A DNA stretch of 64,000 nucleotides from Paenibacillus sp. cl123. GTDB lineage: Bacteria; Bacillota; Bacilli; Paenibacillales; NBRC-103111. Shown one piece after another: positions 52,815 through 61,299 of this stretch; position 1 is the stretch's first letter, and every line of letters starts with the position of its first letter. The notes beneath the pieces are model-generated. The model was given only the letters and a program-made list of their open reading frames with translations. It searched no databases and had not been told where the DNA came from. The translations under genes were made by a program, and so were the position numbers. The stretch spans positions 1 to 64,000 of the forward strand of contig NZ_FMYY01000006.1 in assembly GCF_900101595.1 (NCBI RefSeq), in the 5' to 3' direction.

Positions 52815-54083
52815 ATGCTGCAGTCAACGGCTGTATTTATACTGATACGTGCAGTCTCCTCGCTCGCGCACACGACGATGGGGACGACATTTACGCTTTA
52901 TTTGGTTGAGGCATTGGGCTTGAACCCTTTCCAGCTGCTTCTGGTGGGTATGGTGCTGGAAGGGACCGTGCTTCTGTTCGAGGGAATTACAGGAGTGGTG
53001 GCCGATACGTACGGCCGCCGCATCTCGGTGATCATCGGGGTATTTGTCGTCGGAGGCGGCATGGCTCTGCAAGGGGCCGTCCTGCCGGCCGAGTCGCTTA
53101 TGCCGTTTATCCCGATGCTGGGCTGGCTGCTGGCGGCCCAGGTGCTGTTCGGGCTTGGCCACACATTCGTCAGCGGCGCCGAAACCGCGTGGATCGTCGA
53201 TGAGATCGGGGAAGAACGAATGGCGTCCTTGTTTCTCAAATCCAGCCGCATCTCGCAGGCAGCCGGCTTGGCCGGTATCGGGCTGGGCGTCTGGCTGTAC
53301 CAGCTGTCCCCCGGGTTGCCGCTTGTCAGCGTCGGACTGCTGTACGGACTGCTCGGCGTGTTTCTGATCGCCGTGATGAAGGAAACCGGGTTTCAGCGCA
53401 ACGCCGCACCAGCCGGAGTCGCACCCTGGACAGAGATGGCACAGACTTGGCTGTCTGGCGCGCGATTCATCCGGAATCAGCCGATCCTGATTTTTATGCT
53501 GATCGTTACGGTATTTACAGGAGCTGCATCCGAAGGCTATGATCGTCTCTGGGGAGCGCATCTGATCCGGGAAATAGGATTTCCCGCCCATATCCCGCTC
53601 TCCATGGCGGCCTGGTTCGGGCTGATCGCGGCGATATCGGCGCTGCTCAGTATGGCCGTTCTCGGGTTGGCCGAGCGGCGGCTGACCATAAGCGGGCCGC
53701 GCGCCGCTGCCCTGATCCTGCTGGTCCTGACGGCCTTGCGCGTGGGAGCCGTTCTGGCCGTTGCCTTGGCGCCCGGCTTCATCTGGGCATTCGCCGCCTT
53801 GCTCCTGGCCGAAGTTGTCCGGTCGCTCAGTCACCCGATCTACGAGACGTGGCTGAATCAGCATATCGGGAGCGGGTCGCGAGCCACTGTGTTGTCCATG
53901 ATGGGGCAGTCCGATGCTCTGGGGCAAATTGCGGGCGGCCCGTTTGTCGGCTGGGTCGGCAGCAGATTGTCCATCCGGGCGTCACTGACTGTGGCGGCTT
54001 TGCTGCTTTCGCCGATTCTCCCGGTTTTCGCTCGTGTGCTGGTCAGAGGTAAGCCGGCAAAGGAGCCGGAGCAGGCTTCGTGA
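52815..54083 (+). CDS. MFS transporter, probable drug exporter
   Basis: A 422-residue major facilitator superfamily protein with about 12 predicted TM segments. It starts QSTAVFILIRAVSSLAHTTMG (TM1) and has the loop 2-3 motif GVVADTYGRRISVIIGVF (motif A-like). A second-half motif of similar kind occurs near TM8-9. Family resemblance is to drug:H+ antiporters, so exporter is likely though substrate is unknown. The start has only a weak site (AAGGGCGG), apparently sequestered in a small hairpin. A leader peptide precedes it, which suggests inducible translation. Confidence 0.8.
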   Translation: MLQSTAVFILIRAVSSLAHTTMGTTFTLYLVEALGLNPFQLLLVGMVLEGTVLLFEGITGVVADTYGRRISVIIGVFVVGGGMALQGAVLPAESLMPFIPMLGWLLAAQVLFGLGHTFVSGAETAWIVDEIGEERMASLFLKSSRISQAAGLAGIGLGVWLYQLSPGLPLVSVGLLYGLLGVFLIAVMKETGFQRNAAPAGVAPWTEMAQTWLSGARFIRNQPILIFMLIVTVFTGAASEGYDRLWGAHLIREIGFPAHIPLSMAAWFGLIAAISALLSMAVLGLAERRLTISGPRAAALILLVLTALRVGAVLAVALAPGFIWAFAALLLAEVVRSLSHPIYETWLNQHIGSGSRATVLSMMGQSDALGQIAGGPFVGWVGSRLSIRASLTVAALLLSPILPVFARVLVRGKPAKEPEQAS

Positions 54084-54144
54084 TAAGGACGGTCTTTGGC
54101 CCATCCGGTCACGCAAGATACGTAAGAGATTGAGGAGGACATAC

Positions 54145-54732
54145 ATGCCTATCCATGTGGCGCTGCTGCGCGGAATTAATGTCAGCGGACAGAAACTGAT
54201 CAAGATGGCGGAATTGAAACGGATGTTTGAAGCGATGGGTCTGGAACGGGTGCAGACTTATATTCAAAGCGGCAATGTGTTGTTTGCTTCAGCCGCCGAG
54301 GAAGAAGCACAGGAGCCGCTGCATGTGCGAATCGAGCGGGAAATTGAGCGAGTCTTCGGCTTCCAGGTGCCTGTTGTCGTCCGGACGATCCGCGATCTGG
54401 AGCGCGTGATCGGGCAATGTCCATTTCCGGCGGACAGCTTGGCTGAGGGGGAGAGCTTGTACGTGGCCTTGCTGACTCAGCCGCCAACCGAGGAAGGCAT
54501 CCAGCGGCTGCTTGCTTGCAGCAGGGAGACGGATGAGTACCGGCTTGCCCGCGATGAGGTGTATATCCTTTGCCGGCAGGGCTTGGGGAAGTCGATGTTC
54601 TCGAATAACTTCCTGGAGAAGAAGCTTAAGGTCGCGGCGACAACCCGGAATTGGCAAACGATGAACAAGCTGGCGGCGCTTGGCCGCGCGTTGGAGCTGG
54701 AGGCGTCTTCGGCCTTGCCGCCGGGCATCTGA
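54145..54732 (+). CDS. DUF1697 family protein
   Basis: A 195-residue protein matching DUF1697: IHVALLRGINVSGQKLIKMAELKRMFEAMGLERVQTYIQSGNVLF at the start (3-47), a second half with PFQ-like and YVALLTQPP segments, then RKSMF-like GLGKSMFSNNFLEKKLKVAATTRNWQTMNKL. Small cytoplasmic protein of unknown function. ATG 54145 has GAGGAGG about 7 nt upstream. It follows the MFS gene by 61 bp and may share its transcript. Confidence 0.85.
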   Translation: MPIHVALLRGINVSGQKLIKMAELKRMFEAMGLERVQTYIQSGNVLFASAAEEEAQEPLHVRIEREIERVFGFQVPVVVRTIRDLERVIGQCPFPADSLAEGESLYVALLTQPPTEEGIQRLLACSRETDEYRLARDEVYILCRQGLGKSMFSNNFLEKKLKVAATTRNWQTMNKLAALGRALELEASSALPPGI

Positions 54733-54894
54733 GCCGGTCTAGCGGACGAGAGTTGCTGCAACGATGGCGACCGTTGGCAAAGCTAAGAGGACTTGCGGAC
54801 TTGCCTTGCCGAGCGGTGTTCTGCCGAACATCACGCTTTGGGAGCCGCGTTTCGTTCATGTCAATCTTGCTTAGCCAGTCATATAGGGATAGAA

Positions 54895-54940
54895 GCAAAA
54901 AAAGGATGAGGCAGCGTTTTTCCTGCTTCATCCTTTTTGC
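54895..54940. terminator. Bidirectional terminator after DUF1697
   Basis: GCAAAAAAAGGATGAGGCAG (54895-54914) and CTGCTTCATCCTTTTTGC (54923-54940) pair with a bulge, A-rich on the left and T-rich on the right. It separates DUF1697 from the convergent methyltransferase. The interval 54733-54894 shows nothing else. Confidence 0.75.
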
Positions 54941-55049
54941 ATGGCATTAATCGCATGGTCTTGCGCGCTGTCGGCAGCTCTCGCCGGATAAAGTTCTTCT
55001 GAATATGAGGACGCGCCGCCTGAAGACGCTGTTCCACGGGGAACGTTCG

Positions 55050-55796
55050 TCAAAATACGTGCTGCTTCTTTTCCGCAGAGACGATTAGGAACATGGGTCT
55101 TCGGCTCTCATCTTTCATCTCGGGTATATGTTGCAGCATTTCAGCGGAAGGTCCAGGTTCCTTGACCGCTTTAATGCTGAAGCCGGCACGAATTAAGTCG
55201 TTGAAATAAGTGGATATCGTCCGGTGATATTTAATCACATCCTTGGTTAAGAAGGATGTCTTGCGCACGCCTTCGGCTTGGTAGTTATCGACAGCCCAGT
55301 GCAGACGATTCCCTTGGTCGTCATAATGCCAATCCTGCTCGTCGCGGGAAGTAAAGATCGGATGTTCAACCGAGAAAACAAAAGAACCGTTTTCGGCTAG
55401 ACAGTCATAAACTTTTCGGCAAATGGATTCAAATGACTCGATATAATGAAAGGCCAGCGAGCTAATAACCGCATCAAAGGAGGAGTCGGGAAAATCGATG
55501 TCTTCGATTGCCATATTGATATAGGAAATAGACGGGTCATCCGTCAGTTCGCGAGCCCTTTGCAGCATTCGTTCGGATATATCAATGCCTATGACAGAGC
55601 TTGCCTGCTGCTCGCGGACATACCGGCAATGCCAACCAAAACCGCAGCCTAGATCAAGCACGCGCTTATTTTGCAGATCGGGCAGCAAGGCTTGCAGCAC
55701 ATGCCACTCTCCTGCGCCTTCAAGTCCGTGGATCGAACGGGGCATTTGCTTATAAGCTGCGAAGAAATGGGGATCGTCGTATTTGTTTTGTTTCAT
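55050..55796 (-). CDS. Class I SAM-dependent methyltransferase
   Basis: A 248-residue UbiE-type methyltransferase. Motif I RVLDLGCGFGWHCRYV, acidic loop GIDISERML, then DAVISSLAFHYIESFESI (motif II/post-II) and GSFVFSVEHPIF. It binds SAM and methylates an unidentified small molecule. ATG 55796 is chosen, with AAGGAG 12 nt upstream; an ATG 12 nt earlier abuts the ribosome site. It is monocistronic on the minus strand. Lower GC than its neighbours, perhaps acquired. Confidence 0.85.
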   Translation of the reverse strand: MKQNKYDDPHFFAAYKQMPRSIHGLEGAGEWHVLQALLPDLQNKRVLDLGCGFGWHCRYVREQQASSVIGIDISERMLQRARELTDDPSISYINMAIEDIDFPDSSFDAVISSLAFHYIESFESICRKVYDCLAENGSFVFSVEHPIFTSRDEQDWHYDDQGNRLHWAVDNYQAEGVRKTSFLTKDVIKYHRTISTYFNDLIRAGFSIKAVKEPGPSAEMLQHIPEMKDESRRPMFLIVSAEKKQHVF

Positions 55797-56041
55797 TGAA
55801 GCATCCATCTCCTTCTGGAACTTTCCACCAGTCTAACAAAGAGGCAGAGCTTGATTCAAGGAGCCGGCGCATAACGCTATAACCCGCCTCGTTCCTCCTC
55901 ATGGCAGGCATCCCGCTTGATGGCCAGGAATCGTCCATATTGGACGCTGTTCATGAATAGAATACATGCAGGGAGCAGTCGGCATAGCGCCAGGTTACGG
56001 GCATACCTACAAGCCATGCCAGAAAAAAGGAGTGACAGCAC

Positions 56042-56938
56042 ATGCTGGTCGATTGCGCGATTATAGGCGGGGGGCCTGCCGGAATGAACGCAGCGCTTGT
56101 GCTCGGCCGCGCTGGAAGAACGGTTGTTTTATTCGACGATAATACTCCGCGGAACGCCGTGACCCGCGCTTCGCACGGATTTATTACGAGAGACGGCATA
56201 ACGCCGGATGAATTCCGTCTGGCTGCCTGCCGGGATATTGGCCGGTATCCGTCCGTCGCGTACAGACGCGAGCGCGTTGTCAGCGTGAATAGAACGACAT
56301 GCTTCGGTTTGCAGACGGAACGGGGCGAATGGTACGCCGCCCGCACGCTTCTGCTGGCTACCGGGCTGCGGGAGAAGCTGCCGGCCGTACCGGGCATTCG
56401 CAATTATTACGGGATCAGCTTGTTCAGCTGCCCTTATTGCGATGGATGGGAGCGGCGGGGGGAGCCGCTCGTCGTCATTTCGGAGTATCCGCAGGCGCTT
56501 CAGCTGGCCAGGACCGTGCGCCATTGGAGCCGGGATCTGGTCGTATGCACGAACGGGAGGAACAGCCTGACCGATAGCGACCGGCAAGCCTTGGGGAGCC
56601 GGGGCATCGGCGTCTACGAACAGCCGATCCATTCCTTAGTTGGGGAAGGGGGGCGTTTGCGGAGCATCCGGCTGGAGGACGGCACAGAGCTGAGGCGGAC
56701 GGGCGGGTTCGTCGCCACAAGCTGGTATCAGGCCGCTCCGTTCGGCGAAGCGATGGGCTGCCGGCTGAATCCCCAGGGGGGACTGGCGACGGACAGCTTC
56801 GGCCGGACGTCGGCGGCAGGCGTGTACGCCGCAGGCGATATATGCGCCCTCTCGCCGTCGCAGCTGATCATGGCGGCTGCCGATGGGGCCCGGGCGGCGA
56901 TCGGGATCAACTCGGATCTGATCCAAGCGGATTGGTGA
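56042..56938 (+). CDS. Thioredoxin reductase-like FAD/NAD(P) oxidoreductase
   Basis: A 298-residue flavoprotein of the TrxB fold: FAD loop DCAIIGGGPAGMNAALVLGRAGR (4-26), the redox CPYCDGWE (131-138) as in thioredoxin reductases, and AAGVYAAGDICALSPSQLIMAAADGARAAIGIN near the end. The NAD(P)-binding part lacks the classical GGGxSA motif (EYPQALQLA instead), so the electron donor is uncertain. It may be a dithiol oxidase or a variant reductase. Ribosome site AAAGGAG. Confidence 0.82.
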   Translation: MLVDCAIIGGGPAGMNAALVLGRAGRTVVLFDDNTPRNAVTRASHGFITRDGITPDEFRLAACRDIGRYPSVAYRRERVVSVNRTTCFGLQTERGEWYAARTLLLATGLREKLPAVPGIRNYYGISLFSCPYCDGWERRGEPLVVISEYPQALQLARTVRHWSRDLVVCTNGRNSLTDSDRQALGSRGIGVYEQPIHSLVGEGGRLRSIRLEDGTELRRTGGFVATSWYQAAPFGEAMGCRLNPQGGLATDSFGRTSAAGVYAAGDICALSPSQLIMAAADGARAAIGINSDLIQADW

Positions 56939-57010
56939 GACGATTATATCGGTAGCTATGCAACCGAATCGTGTTGACACGCATCTATAAGGGTAGAGGG
57001 GGGAGCGTGT

Positions 57011-57565
57011 CTGGACGTCATACAAGGATTAAAGGAGAAAGACGAGAGGGCGCTCCTCATGCTGATGGATCAATACGGTGATGAGCTGCTGCGCACGGCA
57101 TATTTGCTGGTCAAGGATTATCAGGCTGCTGAGGAAGCGGTTCAGGATACATTTATCCAGGCATATCGGAGCATTGAGCAACTTAAGGACCCCGCAAGGC
57201 TCAAAGGATGGCTGCTGCGCATCGCCGTGAATCGCTGTCGTATGCGGATGCGCACTTGGAGCTGGAGGCAGATGCTGCCTTCGGCCTGGATCGAGCAGCT
57301 GGCTGAGGGCGAGCATGACGGGTACGCGGCCCCGGAGGAGCGGATGATGGAGCTGTGGCATAAGGAGAGGCTGAGCCGGGCGATTCATAGTCTGGACTAT
57401 AAGTACCGCGAGGCTATCGTGCTCTACTATTACCAGGAGATGAATGTAGCGGAGATCGCAGCTTACACCGGCTGCAAGGAAAACACGGTCAAGGCCAGAC
57501 TGGCCCGGGGACGCATGCGGCTGCGGTTGATATGGGAGAGGGAGGAGGATGAGGATGGCACGTGA
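57011..57565 (+). CDS. ECF-type RNA polymerase sigma factor, probable CTG start
   Basis: A sigma-70-family protein of about 184 residues. Region 2 (VIQGLKEKDERALLMLMDQYGDELLRTAYLLVKDYQAAEEAVQDTFIQAYRSI) and region 4 (HKERLSRAIHSLDYKYREAIVLYYYQEMNVAEIAAYTGCKENTVKARLARGRMRL) are clear. The N-terminal conserved residues lie upstream of the first ATG (57059), in frame back to CTG at 57011, which has GAGGGGGGAG 5-7 nt upstream. So translation probably starts at CTG; an ATG 57059 start would remove part of region 2. It overlaps the next gene, a probable anti-sigma factor. Confidence 0.78.
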   Translation: MDVIQGLKEKDERALLMLMDQYGDELLRTAYLLVKDYQAAEEAVQDTFIQAYRSIEQLKDPARLKGWLLRIAVNRCRMRMRTWSWRQMLPSAWIEQLAEGEHDGYAAPEERMMELWHKERLSRAIHSLDYKYREAIVLYYYQEMNVAEIAAYTGCKENTVKARLARGRMRLRLIWEREEDEDGT

Positions 57566-57962
57566 AGAGGAAGCGGAGAAGCAGGAAGAAAAAGTCGAAG
57601 ACACCGGGGGTCCCCTGGCACATCAATCCCCCTTCAGCTTATCCAGACGCCTGCTGGGTGAGGAATTGGGAAGCCTGAACTTTCAGGGAAAGCCAGGCGT
57701 GCTGAGGCGAACTCATCCCGGCAATTGGCGACAGCGGGTCGATTCATGGTGGAATCGTGAGATCGAGCTGCCGCTTCTCCCGATAGGCGTTCTCGGTCTG
57801 CTGGTTATCGCCGCCATAGGCATTAGTGGCTGGAGGGACCCGTCCCCGCAGCATGCGATCGTCCAGAAGCAGAGGCAATTGATCGAAGTGGGCGGCAGCG
57901 TGTATTGGAGAGATTATTACGAGAAGGCGGTGGCGGCGCATGCGGGTCAGAATCAAGATTAA
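57555..57962 (+). CDS. One-pass membrane protein, putative anti-sigma factor
   Basis: A 135-residue protein. An acidic/polar N-terminal cytoplasmic part (about 1-72) is followed by a single TM helix (about 74-94, LPLLPIGVLGLLVIAAIGISGW) and a short extracellular tail. Gene order directly after a sigma factor, with an 11-bp overlap, is typical of anti-sigma factors, although no zinc-binding ZAS motif (HxxxCxxC) is seen. It overlaps the downstream gene by 23 bp. Function is inferred from context. Confidence 0.6.
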   Translation: MAREEEAEKQEEKVEDTGGPLAHQSPFSLSRRLLGEELGSLNFQGKPGVLRRTHPGNWRQRVDSWWNREIELPLLPIGVLGLLVIAAIGISGWRDPSPQHAIVQKQRQLIEVGGSVYWRDYYEKAVAAHAGQNQD

Positions 57963-60051
57963 GCATCTCGCTCTTACTCTGCTTGCGGCCTGTTTGCTGC
58001 TGTTGGCCATGTTTGCAGCCTATCCCCGGGTTCAGGATTATTTGGCCCAGAGAGCCGTTCTGAACGGGAAGGCCATGGATAAAGAAAGCCTGCTGCGCCT
58101 ATTAAGCCAAGGTGCTCCGGGCGATCGGAAGTGGCCGCTGATCCGGGCCGCCGTCATCGAACAGGGAAGGGATTCATGGATACCGCGATATGATGTGTAT
58201 ATAGGCCCGGATTCCTCGCAGACGATCGGGGGAGGAGAGGACGATAACATTCCGAGTCTGAGCGAAGCGGAGAAGCGTCCTTATCTGGAGGCCTATGTCC
58301 GGCAGGGACCGGTAGACGGGTATTTGGTACGAGCAGCCAAGCAGCTGGCCGTTTCTTACTATGGCGAAGGGCAGCTGGAGCGGGCGCTGACTGTGCTGGA
58401 ATCCGCGGAAGGACGATTGGACGAAGAGGCGTCCGTTAGCCAGCGGAGGAAGGAGCTCCAACTGGAGCGCGCCAGACTATATGCAGCTGACCGGCAGGCG
58501 CAGCAAGCCGCGAATGTGCTGGATGAGCTGGCCGGCAGCTTGAGCGCCCAAGACGGCTTCATCAACGGCGAGGTCGAAAAACTGCGGAAACAGCTGGAGC
58601 GGGAGACAAAGCCTGTACGAGAAGGGCTGGCGACGGTTGCCGGTACGGTCAAACGCAGCGACGGCAAGCCGCTGGCCCATGTCGGCGTCTACCTGCGCGA
58701 TCAGGCTTCCGCCAGCAGCAGTGTGTCGGAGGGAGAGCCCTATCAGACGGCAACGGATGCGCAGGGCAGATTTAGGATCGGCGGCGTGAACCCGGGCAGC
58801 TACCAGCTGCAGCTTGGCCTGATGTTCGAGCAGATCGACGGCTGGACTTGGCCGGTTCCTGCCCACGATTGGGTCGATATAGCGGGCGGCGAAAGCATAA
58901 CGAAAGAGGTCGTGCTTCACCCGCTGCTGGAGCTGATCGAGCCGGTCAATCAGCAAGTGGTAAACGGAGAGACGGTCCGCTTCGCATGGACACCCGTCCC
59001 CGGCGCTGCCACTTATACGGTAAACGGCAAGGTGCATCTGGAGAACGGGACGCTAGGGTCCGCCATAGCGACCCGTGTTCGAGCAGCCAGTCTCGACGTA
59101 CCGGTTGAGCGGCTGTATGACCATCTCTTCGGCATCTCCTACGGGATGGCGGACGAAGGGGAACAGCCGAAGGCCGATCCGCTGCCTTTGCTCGGCTTTG
59201 CCAATCCGGATAACCGCTTTTCCTGGAGCGTGGAAGCCTTCGACGCCGCTGGGCGCCCGTTGACGCGGAGCGACGGTTATCGGCTGCAGGAGTCGACGAT
59301 GGGCAAGCTGCCCTTCTTTTATCTGAAGCAGCGCTCTCTAACTGCAGCAGACCGGCTTCTCCTGCAGGGCAAGTTCAGCGAGGCTATGGAGGGCTATCGC
59401 AGAGACTGCGAGCTGAACGACCGGGATCTGCATTGTTTGCGGATGCTGATCCGCCTGCATCAGGTGGATGGGGCGGATAATCAGGAACGGAGCGGGAAGG
59501 AGGTTCTGCCTTACTTAAGAAAAATGGTGGAACTGAATCCTGCTCCTCATTACGTGTTCCTCATGCTCGAACATAGTATGGAGCAGCGCAGCTGGGCGGA
59601 GGCCGACCGTTATTACGGGATGCTCGCCGACAGAGACGGGCTAAATCCTTATACAAGTTCCGTGTATGCGGTCGGCTTGCTCCGGCAGGGCAAGCTCCCT
59701 GAAGCATCCGAGCTGCTCCGGAGCGCGCTGGAGCAGGACGAAAGCCATCGTTTTACCGGTATTTACTTGGCCGTGAGGCTGTACTTGACGGGTTCGCTGC
59801 AGGAGCCGCTGAAGCTCGCGGGCCAATATCCGGAGCGGACGTTCGGACAGGAGCGACTGGTTTGGGCGGAGCTGCTTCGAGCGATGGAAGAGGAGGGGAA
59901 GGCAAATCCCGGCCCGGATTATATGGAGAAGCTTAAGCAGGAGCTGGCCCTGTACTTCGCGGGAGAAGAAGCGCAGCTCGATGCCCGGCCGCAAGCCGCG
60001 GAGCATCCGGCCCGGGATCATTTCCTCCGGGAGCTGCGGAAGGTGAAGTAA
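57940..60051 (+). CDS. Membrane-anchored TPR protein with carboxypeptidase-regulatory-like domain
   Basis: A 703-residue protein with an N-terminal TM anchor (about 9-27, LALTLLAACLLLLAMFAAY). TPR-like helical repeats follow (about 125-215). A carboxypeptidase-regulatory beta sandwich runs about 230-320 (VAGTVKRSDGKPLAHVGVYLRDQ, then TDAQGRFRIGGVNPGSYQLQL), then an Ig-like segment, and C-terminal TPR-like helices (about 460-640). The ATG overlaps the previous gene by 23 bp, so the three genes are coupled. It probably acts outside the membrane as a sensor or structural partner of the sigma system. Confidence 0.65.
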   Translation: MRVRIKIKHLALTLLAACLLLLAMFAAYPRVQDYLAQRAVLNGKAMDKESLLRLLSQGAPGDRKWPLIRAAVIEQGRDSWIPRYDVYIGPDSSQTIGGGEDDNIPSLSEAEKRPYLEAYVRQGPVDGYLVRAAKQLAVSYYGEGQLERALTVLESAEGRLDEEASVSQRRKELQLERARLYAADRQAQQAANVLDELAGSLSAQDGFINGEVEKLRKQLERETKPVREGLATVAGTVKRSDGKPLAHVGVYLRDQASASSSVSEGEPYQTATDAQGRFRIGGVNPGSYQLQLGLMFEQIDGWTWPVPAHDWVDIAGGESITKEVVLHPLLELIEPVNQQVVNGETVRFAWTPVPGAATYTVNGKVHLENGTLGSAIATRVRAASLDVPVERLYDHLFGISYGMADEGEQPKADPLPLLGFANPDNRFSWSVEAFDAAGRPLTRSDGYRLQESTMGKLPFFYLKQRSLTAADRLLLQGKFSEAMEGYRRDCELNDRDLHCLRMLIRLHQVDGADNQERSGKEVLPYLRKMVELNPAPHYVFLMLEHSMEQRSWAEADRYYGMLADRDGLNPYTSSVYAVGLLRQGKLPEASELLRSALEQDESHRFTGIYLAVRLYLTGSLQEPLKLAGQYPERTFGQERLVWAELLRAMEEEGKANPGPDYMEKLKQELALYFAGEEAQLDARPQAAEHPARDHFLRELRKVK

Positions 60052-60130
60052 GGAAGGGTAAGTTTTCCCGCAACCCAGTCATCCGGCGGCAAGGCAGCCA
60101 TAAATGATGCCGAGCTGAGCGTCCGGCCGC

Positions 60131-60170
60131 TGGCCAGACCTGGCCAGACCTGGCCAGACCTGGCCAGACC
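60131..60170 (+). repeat. Four tandem copies of a 10-bp unit
   Basis: TGGCCAGACC is repeated four times exactly in 60131-60170, flanked by decayed units (CGGCCCGGCC). It lies in the gap between the TPR gene and the pspC terminator. Each unit holds TGGCCA, a palindrome. Confidence 0.9.
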
Positions 60171-60227
60171 CGGCCCGGCCTATCGGCCGGAGCGGTCGTA
60201 AGTTGTACAGCGGACAGCCGCAGGCTC

Positions 60228-60263
60228 AAAAGCCGCCGCCCCCTCGTGAAAGGGAGCGGCGGC
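60228..60263 (-). terminator. Terminator after the PspC gene
   Basis: GCCGCCGC (60232-60239) and GCGGCGGC (60256-60263) plus inner CCCT/AGGG form a long GC-rich stem. Read leftward it is followed by TTTTGAG. It lies 26 bp past the PspC stop. Confidence 0.8.
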
Positions 60264-60288
60264 CTCTTCGGTATGCGCCTAGCGCTTA

Positions 60289-60534
60289 TTAATAATATCT
60301 GTGCCGGGGTCCATGCCCATGCCCGTGATCGTAGTCGTAGCTGTGAGCCGGCGGCTCCTTCGGAATGACCAGGCTCGCGATGAAGTACACCAGGATCGTC
60401 GTGCCGAAGCTGCAGAAGGCGGAAATGATCCAGATCAACCGGATCAAGGTGGCGCTGATCCCTGTCCATTCGGCCAAGCCGCCGCTCAGGCCGGTCAGTT
60501 TGCTGTTATAACGGGAACGGAATAATTTATTCAT
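60289..60534 (-). CDS. PspC-domain protein
   Basis: An 81-residue protein with a PspC domain: LFRSRYNSKLTGLSGGLAEWTGISATLIRLIWIISAFCSFGTTILVYFIASLVIPKEP, i.e. a cytoplasmic start and two predicted TM segments. The C-terminus is His/Gly/Asp/Tyr-rich (HGHGHGPRHRYY). PspC proteins take part in envelope-stress responses, and many Firmicutes have short stand-alone versions. ATG 60534 follows GAGGAG. Confidence 0.85.
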   Translation of the reverse strand: MNKLFRSRYNSKLTGLSGGLAEWTGISATLIRLIWIISAFCSFGTTILVYFIASLVIPKEPPAHSYDYDHGHGHGPRHRYY

Positions 60535-60698
60535 AAGAATTTCTCCTCTCAATGTTCGACTCGTTAGCGCTATCGTTCATGTCTTTATTGTAGAGGAATC
60601 GTATAATCAGCGAAACCGACCTGTGACGGTATTGGAGCTGGACCTGGGACGGGGGAGAGGAGGGACCTCGGGATGGGGTGACGGTATGCTATGCAAGG

Positions 60699-60742
60699 CC
60701 GGTGAGACAGCTCCTGCAAGGACGAAGGAGCTATCTCACCGG
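60699..60742. repeat. Long hairpin inverted repeat between PspC and HmoA-like genes
   Basis: CCGGTGAGACAGCTCCT (60699-60715) pairs with AGGAGCTATCTCACCGG (60726-60742), one mismatch, 10-nt loop. No T-tract on either side. It follows the leftward HmoA-like gene and could be a processing or stability element of its 3' end, or a weak terminator. Confidence 0.6.
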
Positions 60743-60798
60743 ACGGACTTCGATACGCAGAGCGGCGGACTAACGGCGGGCCTGTGCTGCACGGCCGC

Positions 60799-61125
60799 TC
60801 AGATCGCCGCCGGGGCCGTCTTCACGGCTTTCACCGCATAGACGGAGCTGCTGGAGCGGAGCACGAACTCCGGCTTGCCATGCTCGCGCTCGCGGCGATG
60901 CCCCTCCAGATGAGGCTCGCTGACCTCCCATTGCTTCCAGGCTTCTTCCGATTCCCAGCGGATCATGACGATGATTTCTTCCTCGCCTTTCCGTGCTTTC
61001 TTAACCAGGATGCTCAGATCGACGAAGCCAGGCGCCTTCTCTACCGCCGCCTCTTGGCTGAACCGGTGAACCACCTGATCCGAAAATCCTTCCTGCACAA
61101 CGATCGTTAAAGCTTCAACCCACAT
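60799..61125 (-). CDS. Antibiotic-biosynthesis-monooxygenase-fold protein, probable haem-degrading (HmoA/IsdG-like)
   Basis: A 108-residue ferredoxin-like dimeric ABM-fold protein (EALTIVVQEGFSDQVVHRFSQE near 4-25, EIIVMIRWESEEAWKQWEVSEPHLEGH near 50-76). The segment W..EEAWKQWEVSEPHLEGH is typical of HmoA/HmoB-type haem monooxygenases. A Fur-box promoter directly upstream supports an iron role. It should release iron from haem when iron is scarce. Ribosome site AAGGAGTG. Monocistronic. Confidence 0.75.
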   Translation of the reverse strand: MWVEALTIVVQEGFSDQVVHRFSQEAAVEKAPGFVDLSILVKKARKGEEEIIVMIRWESEEAWKQWEVSEPHLEGHRREREHGKPEFVLRSSSSVYAVKAVKTAPAAI

Positions 61126-61168
61126 AAACCGGCACTCCTTATCTGAAATGGAATTAGGACTTCAACTC

Positions 61169-61197
61169 ATTGTATTGATAAGGATTATCATTGTCAA
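61169..61197 (-). promoter_or_regulatory. Iron-regulated promoter with a Fur box in the spacer
   Basis: On the minus strand: consensus -35 TTGACA (61192-61197), 17-bp spacer, -10 TACAAT (61169-61174). The spacer is nearly filled by TGATAAGGATTATCA (61176-61190), which matches the 7-1-7 Fur box TGATAAT-N-ATTATCA at 13 of 14 defined positions. Fur-Fe would occlude polymerase. Confidence 0.85.
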
Positions 61198-61299
61198 TTG
61201 CCATTCCTGTATTTGTCAGCGGAGCTGCGACTTCATTCCGGCCCTGCGTGACATATTATCCCTATACGAGGCAACGACTTTAATTGCGGAGGTACATAG

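Noticed and set aside
60131..60170. CRISPR or origin iterons
   Set aside because: Four 10-bp head-to-tail units without spacers, and no replication gene nearby.
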